In this document: in pieces, positions 21,720 to 33,600 of the stretch | How positions within the stretch are numbered: the stretch's first letter is position 1 | Layout of the letters: each line of letters starts with the position of its first letter | From: Blastomussa wellsi | Lineage: Eukaryota > Cnidaria > Anthozoa > Scleractinia > Plerogyridae | Assembly (NCBI GenBank): GCA_947652115.1 | Contig: OX393564.1 | Coordinates: 13,877,123 to 13,941,122, forward strand | Direction: 5' to 3' | Length of the DNA: 64,000 nt | Translations under genes and position numbers: made by a program | The notes under the pieces: model-generated | The model's input: the letters and a program-made list of their open reading frames with translations, nothing else | What the model was told of the DNA's origin: nothing | Database searches by the model: none

Positions 21720-22754
21720 CCGAGCTTATTTGGCAGGACGCCGGCACTAACAGACGGATTGTTGTGAGAGTTTTTGAGCTACGGGTTCCGTTGCTGCGAT
21801 TCACACCCACAGGTCTGAAATCTGTAAAAGAAGGGTTTCTGAAGCCGAGAAAATGGACTTACATGAACGAAATACTGGTGCCCAGCAGCAGTAGAAGAGA
21901 CGTGTCTGGATCGTGGCTGGTCACCCTAGGCGTAAAAAACGCAAAGCATGTCTTTCTGTTCTTGCAACGAAACACCAAACTTAACAACTTTCGAGCGAAT
22001 CCCTACTTCTTCGACACCTTTAAAATGAAGGTGGGCGACAACAATTGCAAGCTCTCAACCTGCCGGTTACAGCATGGTGGTTCTGACTCTTATCCAGAGC
22101 TAGACTACTCAGAAGACAGCAAGCTGGCAATTCTTAACGATGTGACGAATTACCGCTAACGTGCAAACGACTACAACACTGGCGTTCAGCTGCAGCCAAA
22201 AAATTATGAAACGTTGTAGCCGATCACCTATTTTGACCTCCACGGAAAAAAGAACGACGCCACCGTCGTTAAACAGCTCGGCTGGGACAATATAGTGGGG
22301 GTTCCCTTCAAGCAGGTGCAACATTTACAACAACACATTACTTTTACTACGTGCTAGCGACTTTCGCAATATGGGGCGGATCGAATGTCATAATGCACCT
22401 CAGTGTCTCTTCCGCCACACGTATTTGTAAAAACGTTTTCGCATCAATTCGAAAAACTCTGGCGAAAGGTTTTGCATTCTCTGTATTAATGTTGCATTTG
22501 CAGACATCTTTTAATTTACTTGTATCGCTTTTGTTTAATTCGGAAAACTGTTGGGCTTGTAAGTCAACACAACCCATTTTTTTCTCTTTCTCTTATCAGG
22601 CTTTTAAAAAATTCTTGACGAGTTTTTCGAAAAGCTTTACGGAGAGATTGCATTCTTTCGGACAATAAATAGTTTGACATTTTGTGTTACACAATGGGTG
22701 TCAATCTCTAACTGACCGTGCTTCAACAATTGTTGCCATCTACCTCGTTTCCAG

Positions 22755-22876
22755 AGTAGTAAGGAAGAACAAATCCAATACAACCAATGATTTTTTGTAC
22801 TATATACGAGGTCGAAGACCCGAGTATGTAGCAAAACATCATTGGTGGTATTGGATTAATTCTTCCTATACTACTA
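22755..22876. repeat. Foldback element (near-perfect hairpin)
   Basis: AGTAGTAAGGAAGAA..AATCCAATACAACCAATGAT (22755-22792) is complementary with few mismatches to 22838-22875 (ATCATTGGTGGTATTGGATT..). Inner sequence TACTATATACGAGG / CCCGAGTATGTAG extends the stem, leaving almost no loop. Such palindromes are typical of small foldback MITEs. Confidence 0.75.
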
Positions 22877-22997
22877 TTTTATACTACTATTATTTCCAAG
22901 TATGACAGCTCAAATTGACGATGAAGTACGAGAAAGGCCTCGATGCTTCAATTTCACAAGTTGAGAGAGGTCTATCTCTCCCTTCCATATAATTCAT

Positions 22998-23062
22998 TGG
23001 TAAACGCGATGGCAGATGAAAATATATCTGTTCGTCCTGAGAGGTAAGTCTTGTCGGTAATA
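22998..23062. repeat. Dispersed repeat, copy 2
   Basis: Second copy of the sequence at 3881-3947 (GCGATGGCAGATGAAAATAT and flanks), same orientation. Confidence 0.6.
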
Positions 23063-23065
23063 CTA

Positions 23066-26000
23066 CAAAAATCCTGGCTTCCTATTCCCAAAAGTGACAC
23101 CCCTTACTACTGTCGTGTTGATTTCTCGCAAAGTCAGTAGTATCAGCCTTGCAGTTTTGATGGTGTTACAGTTTGTTTTGGCTGATTAGGTCTCTTGCAG
23201 ATCCTGCGTGAGTTAGCAGCATTATCGTTCGCGTTCCTATACATTTTTCTCTTCTACAAAACTGATTGGCTGTGTCACGATGATATTTAGCCGTTCCAGT
23301 CTTAGAAAGAGTTCATGATTATTTGAACTGCAACTTTAGAGAAGTATGATTTCGTATATTTTGAGAACTCGCTATTCATTCGTACTTTTCATATGCAAAA
23401 TAGCAAGTGTTGTTTAGTGAATGGTTGTGTAATCAGCCGTCATTTTGAATAGAAAATATGTTTGTTCTGTCTGTATTTTCAATAGAACACGACATCAGTT
23501 TGGTAGAACAAAACACAAAAGACAACACGTGCATTTTCAATAGATTAAAGCTATTTTATTCTTTTGTATAAGCGAACACCTGTATTTACTTAAAAGTAAT
23601 GCGAAAAACCGTGCCAATCGATTACCTCAGTTCTTGATCACCTACAACGAGCTGTGAAGTGTGTGTGTTAAAGAATTTTGCTGTGTTCAAGAAGTGTTCA
23701 GTGTTCCTGCCGTTTTCTTGCGTCATAGGACTTAGAAACCAGCCCCTGTACCCCAGGCATTGAGTAACGAGTGCCGGCTGCAAAGCTAGTGTTCTGCCGA
23801 GTTATTCCCCGTTTCCAGCAGCGTTTCCAGCGCCGTTCATGTCGTCATTAGCAAAACCCTATTTGCTAAGCATTGCCGTTTCGCGCCCTCGCGAAGTATT
23901 CAAGTCGTCAGGTCCCAATAGTTACCAAACTCGCTTGCGCTAGTAAAAACCATGTTACAGCCCAAAAACCTATCGTTACAGCTGTTTACAATCACAATCA
24001 AACCGGGAATTCTGTTGCTGCTGCTTGCACTTTCAGCTGGATGAGGATTACGAGGGCTCTGGGGACGAGATTGCCATTGCAAAAATGACATACTGATCTT
24101 CTTCAACGAGAAGGTGGGGATAGCTTTCTCACCCAAGAACATCGAAATAGACATCAGAATCGACACTTCCTTTTGCGCCCGTAGCGAAATGTCAACCACC
24201 TTGTAAACGTTCTTGTCGCAATTAGTCCCCAACCGTAGCTAGGAGTGACAACTAACACGAAATGGATGAATTCCTTCACATGATGTTGAGGCGTCCTTGG
24301 GGCGTTTGTTAGTTGGCGAATATGCTTAGAACACATGCTTCGCACTAGAATGACAGAAAAAATGCCAGAAAAATATGTGGCACACAAAACAGACGTTAAT
24401 TTATTTATAACGTCCAATAACAAATGATATTTCGTCACTTAACCCAACATAGATGACCGTCACATTTTAACGAAAACCAAAATTTGGTTCAAGTTTCATT
24501 ACAAAGAAGGAAAAAATCAATGTTCTTTTTCGGCCGTGTGGGACCTGTCAGTTAAAACTGATTCTTTTTCAGTTCTTTTCCTAAAGAAATGGAAAAAAAG
24601 AAAAAAATAAGGTCAAAGTGGCGATTCTGAAAGGTCGTTATTTCGAGACACTAAATTGTCTTCATTTTTAGAATAAAAACTGGGGGATCCATTGTTCAGT
24701 GTATGAACAATGTAGTGGACCCGGAGCAGAGGCCAGGAAGGATATCCCGTGAGGGGAAGGACGGGTGGGTGCTGGAAAACGTATTCTTGGTTTGCAGGTG
24801 ACGTCATCGATGCCATGTTGGATGACATTAACAAAAGATTTCTAATTAGCTTCTTTTGTTTCGTCATCGAACATTGCCACCACGCTCATTGTCATTTGAG
24901 CCTCCCGGGATTGGTTGCAAACCAGCAATTCTCAGAACCCTTCCTAACCACCAACATTTGCCCCCGCCCAACTCAAACTTCTCCTCCCCAATTTCTCTTG
25001 CAAACATACGGCGAAAGAGGCCAACAAGATAGGGCATTTTACATTTATAATCTTGAATGTGCAAAAATATTGCGAATACTATGCTTTGTTATATTCCTGC
25101 GATTAACCAGCTCCCGTGGGACAAATTGGCCACTTTGAATGCTACCTCCAAAGCCATGCAATTCACTTAATTTTTTTTAATTTTTTTTTTATTGCCTACA
25201 GAGCATACATGTTTACAATACTAACATTACTTACAATAGTTACTACAAATTTTACTCGCAATGCTAACAATGCTTACAAATACTAATAATGCTTACAATA
25301 ATAACAATACTTACGGTACAGTGGAATACAAACTAGGAAATCACTTAAAGTATATTTAGTTAACGATTAAACAGTTCTACGCTTTACGCCGCTTTCATCT
25401 TTGTATTGCTAATGTAATACATTTTGTGAGAGGTTATTTTGCAAACGAGACCACTTCTTCACAAACAGGTTTGGGTCGTTACTGGAGAATGCAGTTTACT
25501 TTTCAATTTCTATTGCATTTATAAGTAGTTGTATATACACCTGTAAGTTAGGAAGCTTGTTCCCAATTCGACAGTAGGTGATGAAAGAGACCATCTTTTA
25601 CATTATCAATGAGACCAAAACAGAGAGTCAAAGAAGGAGAAACATTCTCTAAATCTTTGAAGTTTTGAGAAATCCAGTCGAATTTTTACCGACCTCAGTG
25701 CACAAATAAAATATTTAAATCAAAAACAGTATGGATAGTAAACCAATCTACTGTGAAACGTTTATATGAAATAATCTCAGTATTAAGGATTTTTAGCATT
25801 CAAAATGAAGTAGCGGTCAACTCTTATCACGAAGACGCCTCGAATATCTGATGCTGCAAAAGTCTGTTTTTGATAAGCAGACGTGGGTGAACGGAATTGC
25901 CAATAAATACCTTTGCTTTCTTTTTCAGTATAAAAGAAGACGTTTTCTAGTTTTCTTCTAAGTTTCTTTAGAAACAAAATCTCATTTAATAAGTATACTT

Positions 26001-26423
26001 ACCATACTTGCTTTAAACAGCTGTTGTCATTCTGGAAGCACAAATAAATAAGCAATTTGAGTTATAGAAAACTAATTCGTTTTTATTAAAGATTTAAAAT
26101 ATTGCAGATTCTGTAACAATAAACAATCGAACAAAGGCATCTCTATAATTTAAACCATTTGTCAATTTAAGTTCATTCTTTCTGTCGATTACAAAATAAA
26201 GAAACAGGACTTGGTGGGACCCTTTATCCGCTTGCTGAACATTTGACGCGCGGCGAAGGGTGTTTATGCCTGCAGGTTTGTTTCCCTGAGGAAAGGTTAC
26301 TTCCGCTTTTCCCAAATTGGCAACGCAATGCCTCTGAATCATGTGATCACGTAGTATGTGTCTTATGAAATCATCAAAATAACTTTGTTAAGACAGTAAT
26401 TCATCAAAAGGCGAACTTGGCAC
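23066..26423. other. No gene recognised
   Basis: Short ORFs only, none protein-like. A-T rich with TTACAATA-type tandem variation near 25200-25320. If the DOMON gene model is right, this lies beyond its 3' end and would include its 3' untranslated region and terminator. Confidence 0.5.
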
Positions 26424-26539
26424 TTACACTTTATTTAAGTAAGCAAGACCCATAGAAATCAGGATGATACAGACAACAATTAGTCCCAGCGACACAGCCA
26501 GCAGGATCATTATGGTTGTTAGTGTTTCGTTTGTTTTTA
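26424..26539 (-). CDS. Last exon: C-terminal transmembrane helix
   Basis: The stop codon is at 26424-26426. The exon follows an acceptor reading CTATTTACTATTTCAG and encodes VKTNETLTT followed by an uninterrupted hydrophobic helix (IMILLAVSLGLIVVCIILI) and a very short tail SMGLAYLNKV. One membrane pass with a tiny cytoplasmic end is expected. It opens with 2 bases that complete the last codon of the exon at 26634, so the two join in phase 1. I propose this as the membrane anchor of the DOMON gene whose exons lie at 46366-63840 on the same strand. The link is inferred from strand and phase; intervening exons may exist. Confidence 0.65.
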
Positions 26540-26633
26540 CTGAAATAGTAAATAGGTATAGAGCGAAATTAGAACAGTATAAATGTGCGTCGCGTTGTGA
26601 AGTTTCACGGAAAGTAACATGGACAAAAAATAC

Positions 26634-26690
26634 CATCTTCCACGTTCAGATCATCACCACCTTGACCGGCACCATTTCCTTGACTTAGAT
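26634..26690 (-). CDS. Small Gly-rich linker exon (57 nt)
   Basis: It lies between an acceptor (..TTCATTTCACAATAG) and a GTATTTTT donor, and encodes LSQGNGAGQGGDDLNVED flanked by split codons, i.e. a symmetric phase 1-1 exon. It joins the transmembrane exon at 26539 in frame. The incoming phase matches the donor of the last DOMON cassette exon at 46366 (G plus AT makes Asp). The product would be a flexible acidic spacer next to the membrane. Confidence 0.6.
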
Positions 26691-26865
26691 CTATTGTGAA
26701 ATGAAATTAGATTGTCACTAAATCATAAGACAACATTTACAAATCTATTAGGGAATTGATATGTTATACTGTTGCATTGCAATTTATTGCGATACTTAAC
26801 GGTTGCAGAAAAAAACTAGTGCGATACAAATAGTCATGCTATCCTATTAAGCCCATTAACACTTG

Positions 26866-26887
26866 GTGATGATGATGGTGATGATGT

Positions 26888-26945
<58 letters not shown>

Positions 26946-27049
26946 GATGATGATGATGATGATGATGGTGATGGTGGTGGTGGTGGTGATGATGATGAGG
27001 ATGATGATGATGACGATGATGATGGTGATGGTGGTGGTGGTGGTGGTGG

Positions 27050-27082
<33 letters not shown>

Positions 27083-27165
27083 CGATGATGATGGTGATGG
27101 TGGTGGTGTTGGTGGTGATGATGATGATGATTATGGTGGTAGTTGTGTTGGTGATGGTGATGAAC
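26866..27165. repeat. GAT/GGT trinucleotide microsatellite
   Basis: About 300 bases of (GAT)n broken by (GGT)n blocks. The long Met/Val or Ile/Thr ORFs here are artefacts of the repeat. Confidence 0.95.
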
Positions 27166-27365
27166 ATCAAAATTCCTGGGCTAGACAAATGTGCTGTTTT
27201 GGAAATGAGAAGAGAAAGAAAATGGGCCACAGCAGAACAGACCTACAGATGGGCAGCACATCGAGGAAGTCGAGGAAGAGGGCCACAATTACCTTGACGT
27301 TTTACAGTTGGAGCGGACTGTTACGACCCAATGCATAAATGGCCGCCAATTTGGAATTATTTTGT

Positions 27366-27467
27366 ATGTATTTAAATTAGCCTCACTAACCTCGCTTAAG
27401 AGTAAAACCTCTTTTTGAATTACCAACTCAAAAAAGGAGGTTAGTAAGGCTAATTTAAATGAATACA
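27366..27467. repeat. Foldback element
   Basis: ATTTAAATTAGCCTCACTAA at 27369 and onward is complementary to TTAGTAAGGCTAATTTAAAT at 27441-27460, with a further CTC/GAGG extension and a 40-base loop. Confidence 0.7.
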
Positions 27468-27879
27468 ACAGTGCATATTTTGTGAATTCCCAACAGCGGT
27501 TGGTAACCTGGCGACCAACCGCTGACCGAGGAGCCCGTTGACCGTTTTTTGGAACATGCGCATGGTGCATTGTTTTGTTTCTGGGCCAATCAGATTAAGC
27601 GAAAAAGTTCTGAGTCTGCGCAGAACGGCCGGAAGTCCGTGAAATGCGGACTTCCGGGATTAGTCCTGGCCAGAGTCCGTGTTCTTGGTGCTGACCAAAA
27701 GAAAAGTGGGCTCTGGGGATGATATTGCTGAGCACCAGTGTTCATTAATGCGTTGAAAAAGGTCGCGGCGGGTGTATCGGTAGCCTGATTCTCAGGCGGT
27801 CCAAGCCGTTCGAGGACGGGAGAGAGCGCGCGTGTATCGGTTGGGTGGGAATCATACAAGTTATATTTAAATTCATGGG

Positions 27880-27980
27880 CCTACTCTGGGACCTTAAGTC
27901 GCCTTAAGTCACGCAAAGTCGCCTTAAGTCGCCTTAAGTTGCCCTAAGTCGACTTAGTCGCCCTAAGTTGCCTTAAATTA
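27880..27980. repeat. GCCTTAAGTC minisatellite, copy 1
   Basis: About eight imperfect copies of a 10-11 base unit (CGCCTTAAGT). The flank GGGCCTACTCTGGGACC matches the complement of the flank at 44640-44668, so both belong to one dispersed element in opposite orientations. Confidence 0.75.
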
Positions 27981-28985
27981 TGCAATAATATAATGGCTTT
28001 CAATCGTTTAATTAGCTTGGATTGATTAACCTTGATATTTTCCATGTAAAGGTTAACCCAATTCCAATGCAAAGGTTTGGAGGAGGCATGGTGCTTCATG
28101 ATTACTGTGTTTGTGTAATGTTACTGGGTTCATGCCCTGGCAGGGGCGATTGGATTGTGTTCCTGAGCAAGATAGCTGAATAAAATGTTATTGATCAGGG
28201 AGTAACTTTGCATGTGAAAAGACTCTCTAGTCTGGGTAACAAGACCTTGCAGAGACACACTCACCATTCCTGTTTTTTTTTTTGTTGCACACTATACCCC
28301 ACTAAGTATGCTACAAGCCTGAGCCACATATCAGCTATTTCGGTCATCAATGTACTTAACTCACATTTTTGTAAGAGTGTGTTGCTAGTCATAAAGCCAT
28401 AAAATGCTGGGTGTAGTAAAGGCACTGTGAAAGTATCATGTATACCCAATAACAAACTGCAACACAAGCCAATTCATTGCTGCACTCAATTCAGAAATCA
28501 ACACATTTATTATTAATTATTAGGCCAAAATGCCTTTCAGGTTATTGTTTAGAAAATGTATTTCAGTATTTGTCCTAAATCTCCACATTTATAGGCCCGG
28601 TTTACAAGGACTTCTGGGGTAACCCGAACATTTGAATTTCTGTGAACAACGTGTTTACAAGCTAAGACCAGCTCGGCAGCAAGAGTTACCCAGTAAAGTT
28701 TATGACTTATGAGTTCAATCTTGTCGATGACAATAACAATAATCAATGCAGAGAAAAAACACAGATTTCGGTCATTTCGTGTATATTTGTACTTACTGCA
28801 CACCATTCTGAATATTTCCCAGGAATTTTCTTTCTGGTAGCCACAAATCGCTTATGCTAGTTCGCTTCTGTCACAAGCCGCCGACGGCCGCCATATTTGA
28901 TGTGACACATGGGGACCTGGGTACTTGTGTCGGCGAGCCACGTAAACAGCGGATTTCCACCAAAGACCAAAATCCACAACGACGG

Positions 28986-29345
28986 TTAGCCTGCGTGCAG
29001 ACGTCTATTATTCCTAAAGCGGAAAAATGACGTCTGCGAAACGGCGTCGCTAATCGTGTTCCAGTATCCTGCAATCTCGTGACCTGGCGAATGTACGGCG
29101 ATGTGTCGTGAACTACAAACTGCAGAGAATGGATTTCGTCTTGGATTTTGAACTGCCCTCGACTTTGAACGAGATTTTCGTCTTTATGTTTCACAATTTG
29201 TGTAAAACACAGCACATAAGTAAGCATGTTCGACATAAGTAAACATAGTCGACATATTAGATTATGTTTTGATTACATGTCAATGCAACCTAGTCCCCAG
29301 GGCCATCTGCGGTTTCAAAATGGCGTCCGTAGAAGACCCTGACGA
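28986..29345. repeat. Two-block repeat, inverted partner of 33121-33370
   Basis: Block 1 (about 28986-29066; GCGGAAAAATGACGTCTGCG, AAACGGCGTCGCTAATCGTG) and block 2 (29290-29345; CCAGGGCCATCTGCGGTTTC) reappear in the opposite orientation at 33291-33370 and 33121-33180 with similar spacing. This is either an old pair of dispersed elements or the arms of one large element. Confidence 0.6.
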
Positions 29346-30532
29346 ACAGCAGGTCACGTGTCTCTAAAAAATATTGGAGAGTTTAATTATTCAAAATGGC
29401 GTAATGGTAGCCGCTGTCCAAGAAACGAGCCCCCGCCAAGAGCAGAAAATGGCGGACAAGTGTGATGTATGTTGTGATGCAGAGGGGTTATCGGTATTAT
29501 ACAGAAATCCGATGATTCTTCTTGCCTTTTTACCGTGGAATTAGAAAGACGGAAAGTGAAAGGTCAAGGCGATCTGGTAAGATTTTTGCATGTCATAATT
29601 TCTTTTTTTTTTTCTCAGTTTCATTTACACTTCGTTGAAATTCATTATTCGATCTTGGTTTATTAAGCCTAACCCCTAAAATAAGTCAGTAAGCCCACTT
29701 TTACCTATTTAAAATTCGTTTAATTTGTAATGATTGACTCTTTACAATTGCAAGTGTCACGAAACTCTAGAATGGATTACCAAACGTCAAATGTCACGAG
29801 TGGGACCTAAAAGTAGAATGAGCAAAAATTACACATGACATGTGAAGTTCGACCAGTGACTATGGTCTCAAAGTGAAATTCGAAAAGACGAGATGCTTTA
29901 GATATGTATTAACAACTTAAATACAAGGGTTGTCTATGTTTAGCAGGAAATTTATTTAATTCAAGAGGGGAAACTTTTAAAGACTTAAGCAACCGTTAAC
30001 AATCAAATTATTTTGAATTTACTGGAAAGGTTTCATGGAAAATCAATCTTGGTCTGGCTTATCAAGCGTTATATAGTGCCACTGGACTGACACAAGCCAT
30101 CAAGCAGTTCCAAGTACAAAATAAAATTAATAAATGGGACTAGTGCATCTCATAATATGCAACATCAAAAGTGCAAGGAGACAAAAAAATATTTTGGAAT
30201 CTCGTCACCCCCATAATCTGTCCCATATTTGGAAAAATATTGAAACCCCATCTCCAACTCAAAAGCACTGTACAAAAATCAAGCCATGGTTGGATAAAAT
30301 AATTAAGTGGTGAGTATGGAGGAACCCAAGATTTGTAAAATAATATGGAGACACAAATAAGGCTACTTTTCTTTGTGCAGGTTTCGAAATTTACTTTTTT
30401 GTCCAGTTGCCCCTGGGGCAACCAAAAGAGCAAGTTTGGTTGTCCATAGAATATTTTGGTTGTCCACGCTCTTATCCCATTTCAAGCCAAGAAACTACAG
30501 TCCAGTAATACAGGTAGCTAAATAGACTATCA
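29346..30532. other. No gene recognised
   Basis: Noncoding. Two close ATGGCG contexts (29396 and 29452) with a 31-codon ORF at 29452 and a following GTAAGATT donor-like site could be a remnant first exon, but nothing recognisable is encoded. Confidence 0.4.
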
Positions 30533-30732
30533 AATAGACCTCTTTAGCTTCGTTTGTTTTTTGTTCCATTTCAGACCACGTGATGTTACCCTTGAGAATT
30601 ATTGCTTTCAAATTTAAAAAAATCCACCTTAAAATGAATGAATAATTTGCAGATAAACAAAGGGCAAATTCCCTAGAGAGCATCACATGATCTGAAATGG
30701 GCAATTTGCATTCGAAGCTAAATAGGTCTATT
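30533..30732. mobile_element. Small MITE (about 200 bp)
   Basis: The left end AATAGACCTCTTTAGCTTCG is answered at the right end by the complement of CGAAGCTAAATAGGTCTATT. Imperfect similarity continues about 35 bases inward (CATTTCAGACCACGTGATG / CATCACATGATCTGAAATG). No coding content. Confidence 0.75.
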
Positions 30733-31074
30733 CCACAGGAAAAATAAATAAAAATACAATGAACTGTATTCAAAAGAGCGTCTAATATTTAATAAAATGT
30801 TTTCACGAGCCTGTACATGTGTCCTAGTTTTTACTCCATCAGTAACTCAAACCTAAATAGATAGAGACTCATTAACACAGAATCGCACGACACTGTTTTA
30901 AACAAGAAAGGGCAAACAAGATGGTGCAAGTATTAAAATTGCCATCGTATTTCAGGGACCAAACGTCGGAACAATCATGGCAGCATCACAGGACAGATTT
31001 CACTAGTGCATCATGGACTGCATTTAGAGATACCAACCGCTGGTTAAAGTACGGCAGGCTTATTCGGATTAAAG

Positions 31075-31447
31075 CCTTGCTCATAAAACCGTGAACACCA
31101 GAAATATTTCAGGAATGTTGATTGTGTAGTGACCAATCACAGCAAAGTTCAGGACACGCGAGCAAACCTCAAAACCGCAAACTAATTACCGTTGCTCTTT
31201 GCGGTTAAGTTTTCTCACACCTGATTGGCTTTTTCTAACATATAATGTGATTGGTTTGATACCCTAGCCCTAAACAAAAGACTCAACAATTGAAACAATG
31301 ACTTTGTCTTGAAAACAATAGAAGCTGCTTACAATAACAAACAAAACTAGTTTTGGATAGCTGCTACACCACTCCGGGCCTTTTCTTTGTAACACAATAA
31401 CATTCCATAAACATTTCTGGTGTTCACGGTTTTGTAAGCAAGACTGT
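31075..31447. mobile_element. MITE with about 45-bp inverted ends
   Basis: AAAACCGTGAACACCAGAAA near 31087 is complementary to TTTCTGGTGTTCACGGTTTT near 31410, and the surrounding GCCTTGCT..AGGAATGTT and AACATTCC..AGCAAGAC pair as well. No transposase inside. Confidence 0.7.
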
Positions 31448-33120
31448 AAATGTGCAAAAGAATTTCGAATTCGAATTTCGAATTCGAAGAGTTTGAGGGA
31501 GAAAACCCTTCCAACAGAACGCGATATTCACGAATTTCATACGTATTTGCTTTATTTTTTACTAAGATCAAGTAAATAAAGGTATCAATAACTCCTCAAA
31601 GACAAAAACCTTTGACTTTGATATTTATTGAACTTTTTTAATAGGGACTAGTGCCATGGCAGATTGAATTGCCCTAGGGGCAACCACTCAGCACAATTCG
31701 GTTGCCCCATCATAATTTTTGTTGTCCAGGACAACCAGACAACTGTCAATTTTGAACCCCGCTTTGTGGTTTTCTTTTATAAGTCTGTATGATGTTAGGT
31801 TGTATAAAATGCATTCCAGCTTGCTCTTCGGACAAGCAGCTCTTAATGTTTTGTTGCCCAGGAAGTTGCATGCCTGTCTTCCCTTTTTGACAATCTAGTT
31901 AGCATATGACTTGGCTTGGCGTGGGAAAAGTTGCTTTCAAGAACATTGATTTGTCCCAGACAACTGGATAGCACATAATCATCTTAAAACTCTGAGAATG
32001 AATTTAACATGCTTATGGACTGTTAATTTTGATTTTGCTTGTGATTGGTTTGCATTATCCCAAAGCAACATATATTGGTGTAGTATTGTTCTTGTTCAGA
32101 CTAGTTTATTTACTCATCCATTGCTTCAGGCCTAAACAGCTAGATTTCCATCAAAAAAATAATTGGCAGAGGAAAATTTGAACTTAGCTACTTGTATTAC
32201 TGACAAAAAATGATCAGTTTTGAATAATTTGCTGACATTGAGATGATTTTTGTCTTCAGTCACAAAAACGACTTGCAATTTTGTTTATTCAAATTCTTTG
32301 ATAAAACATGTGAAGTGCACAAGTCATAAATTAAATCAAATTGACTTACCCAGAGTCTAAAGCAATATGCCATTTCATATTTGCTGAATTTTCACAGACA
32401 AAATAATATATACATCCAATTGTTACTTAAAGAACTCATCCTCACCCATGTTACATGACTGCGCCAGCCAAACAATGTGTATAATTAATTATTTTTGGAA
32501 TAAAGACGAAAAACAAAATAGAATTATATGGTCTCTGATAGCACACTTTCTATCACAGAAATATTTCAGGCTAATGATACTATGTGATCTGACTGTACGT
32601 GCAACACGGAATAAAAGGCTCTGAAAAAACAATTATGTTTAGACACAGTCAATCAAAGTGTTGAAATTCTATTTTTTTTCCGAGTAGTTTATATCCGAAC
32701 ACTGCTAAATCAGCTATTCAAAATTGAATAATTCCGGCTAACATTTACCGCTTGACTTCTTTCTTTTAATATTAACGAATGTAAACGAACTGCAGCTGTA
32801 GGTAATACCTTAAGATATTTCACGCTCCACCATGTGCATCAATCGCCATTCTAAGCGTCTTTAAATGATCAGCGTATTCGAACGTGCTGCGGCGTAATAT
32901 TGGGAAATATTTGACAAATCCCACGCTCGGCACATTCCAGATTCCTCACATGGAAGAAAATGCAGCTTTCTTCGTGGTAGAACTGGAAAAAGAATCTTCT
33001 TACGAACCTCAAAACTTCATAAAGCGCATCATCTTGCTTCATAAAACTTGAACCAATCAAAAAGCGTATAAGAATCAACCGTTAAAACATCCAATTAAGA
33101 ACGTGTTAGTTCGCTATTCG
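31448..33120. other. No gene recognised
   Basis: AT-rich. A palindromic GAATTTCGAATTCGAATTTC tract lies at 31463-31490. No protein-like ORF. Confidence 0.5.
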
Positions 33121-33371
33121 CCAGGGTCTTCTGCGGACGCCATTTTGAAACCGCAGATGGCCCTGGGGACGAGGTTGATGTCAATGGAAACCCCGAACAT
33201 AAATTATGTTGAGCGTTTCGAGGTGAGAGCCAATCATAGCTGATGTCTAACAATGCTTACTGTCAAGCAACCAACCAGAGGGCAGTCCCCAGATTCTGGA
33301 GAAACAGAACACGATTAGCGACGCCGTTTCACAGACGTCATTTTTCCGTTGGAATAATAGACGGCTGTACG
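33121..33371. repeat. Inverted partner of 28986-29345, split by the Gypsy element
   Basis: Carries both blocks of the 28986-29345 repeat in reverse orientation. Its outer end continues after the retrotransposon at 37964 (GTACGCAGGCC), showing the Gypsy element inserted into it. Confidence 0.6.
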
Positions 33372-33514
33372 TGTAGTGTCCCGTATGTTAACTGTCATTA
33401 TTATGGGATGGATTCGGGGATGTAAGTAGGAAAGCGAGCATGTGGTGATTAAAGCATGTTGTTGTTGTTATTGTAAAACGGAGTTATCTGATCTATTACT
33501 ACAAAGACACCACA
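33372..33514 (+). repeat. Gypsy 5' LTR
   Basis: 143 bases, identical by eye to the 3' LTR, beginning TG and ending CA. Unusually short for an LTR. Confidence 0.95.
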
Positions 33515-33600
33515 TTTGGCGACGAGGAAAACGGATATTTAACTCGCCGAACGGCTGCTGAAGTGGAAACGAGTTTAAACAGTGCACAAAACTCGCACAG

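Larger units (their letters stand above)
16370..22380 (+). pseudogene. Polinton-like major capsid-like protein, split by a LINE
   Basis: A short 5' piece (MEFEINLQNY, 16388-16418) stops where the LINE enters. The frame resumes at 21704 with the duplicated codons NLQNY and continues LRVPLLRFTPTGLKSVKEGF, KHVFLFLQRNTKLNNFRANP, YPELDYSEDSKLAILNDV and NDYNTGVQLQPKNYE. These features match the C-terminal half of the capsid-like proteins of animal Polinton/Maverick elements (double jelly-roll family by inference). Stop codons at 22157 and 22217 and the missing N-terminal half show it is dead. The N-terminal half may have been lost when the CR1-like LINE inserted upstream. Confidence 0.7.

Noticed and set aside
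26856..27297. Long ORFs rich in Met/Val or Ile/Thr
   Set aside because: They are translations of the GAT/GGT microsatellite and have no protein character.
29452..29548. 31-codon ORF starting MADKCDVCCDAEG before a donor-like site
   Set aside because: Too short, has an in-frame stop before the donor, and matches no family I know.
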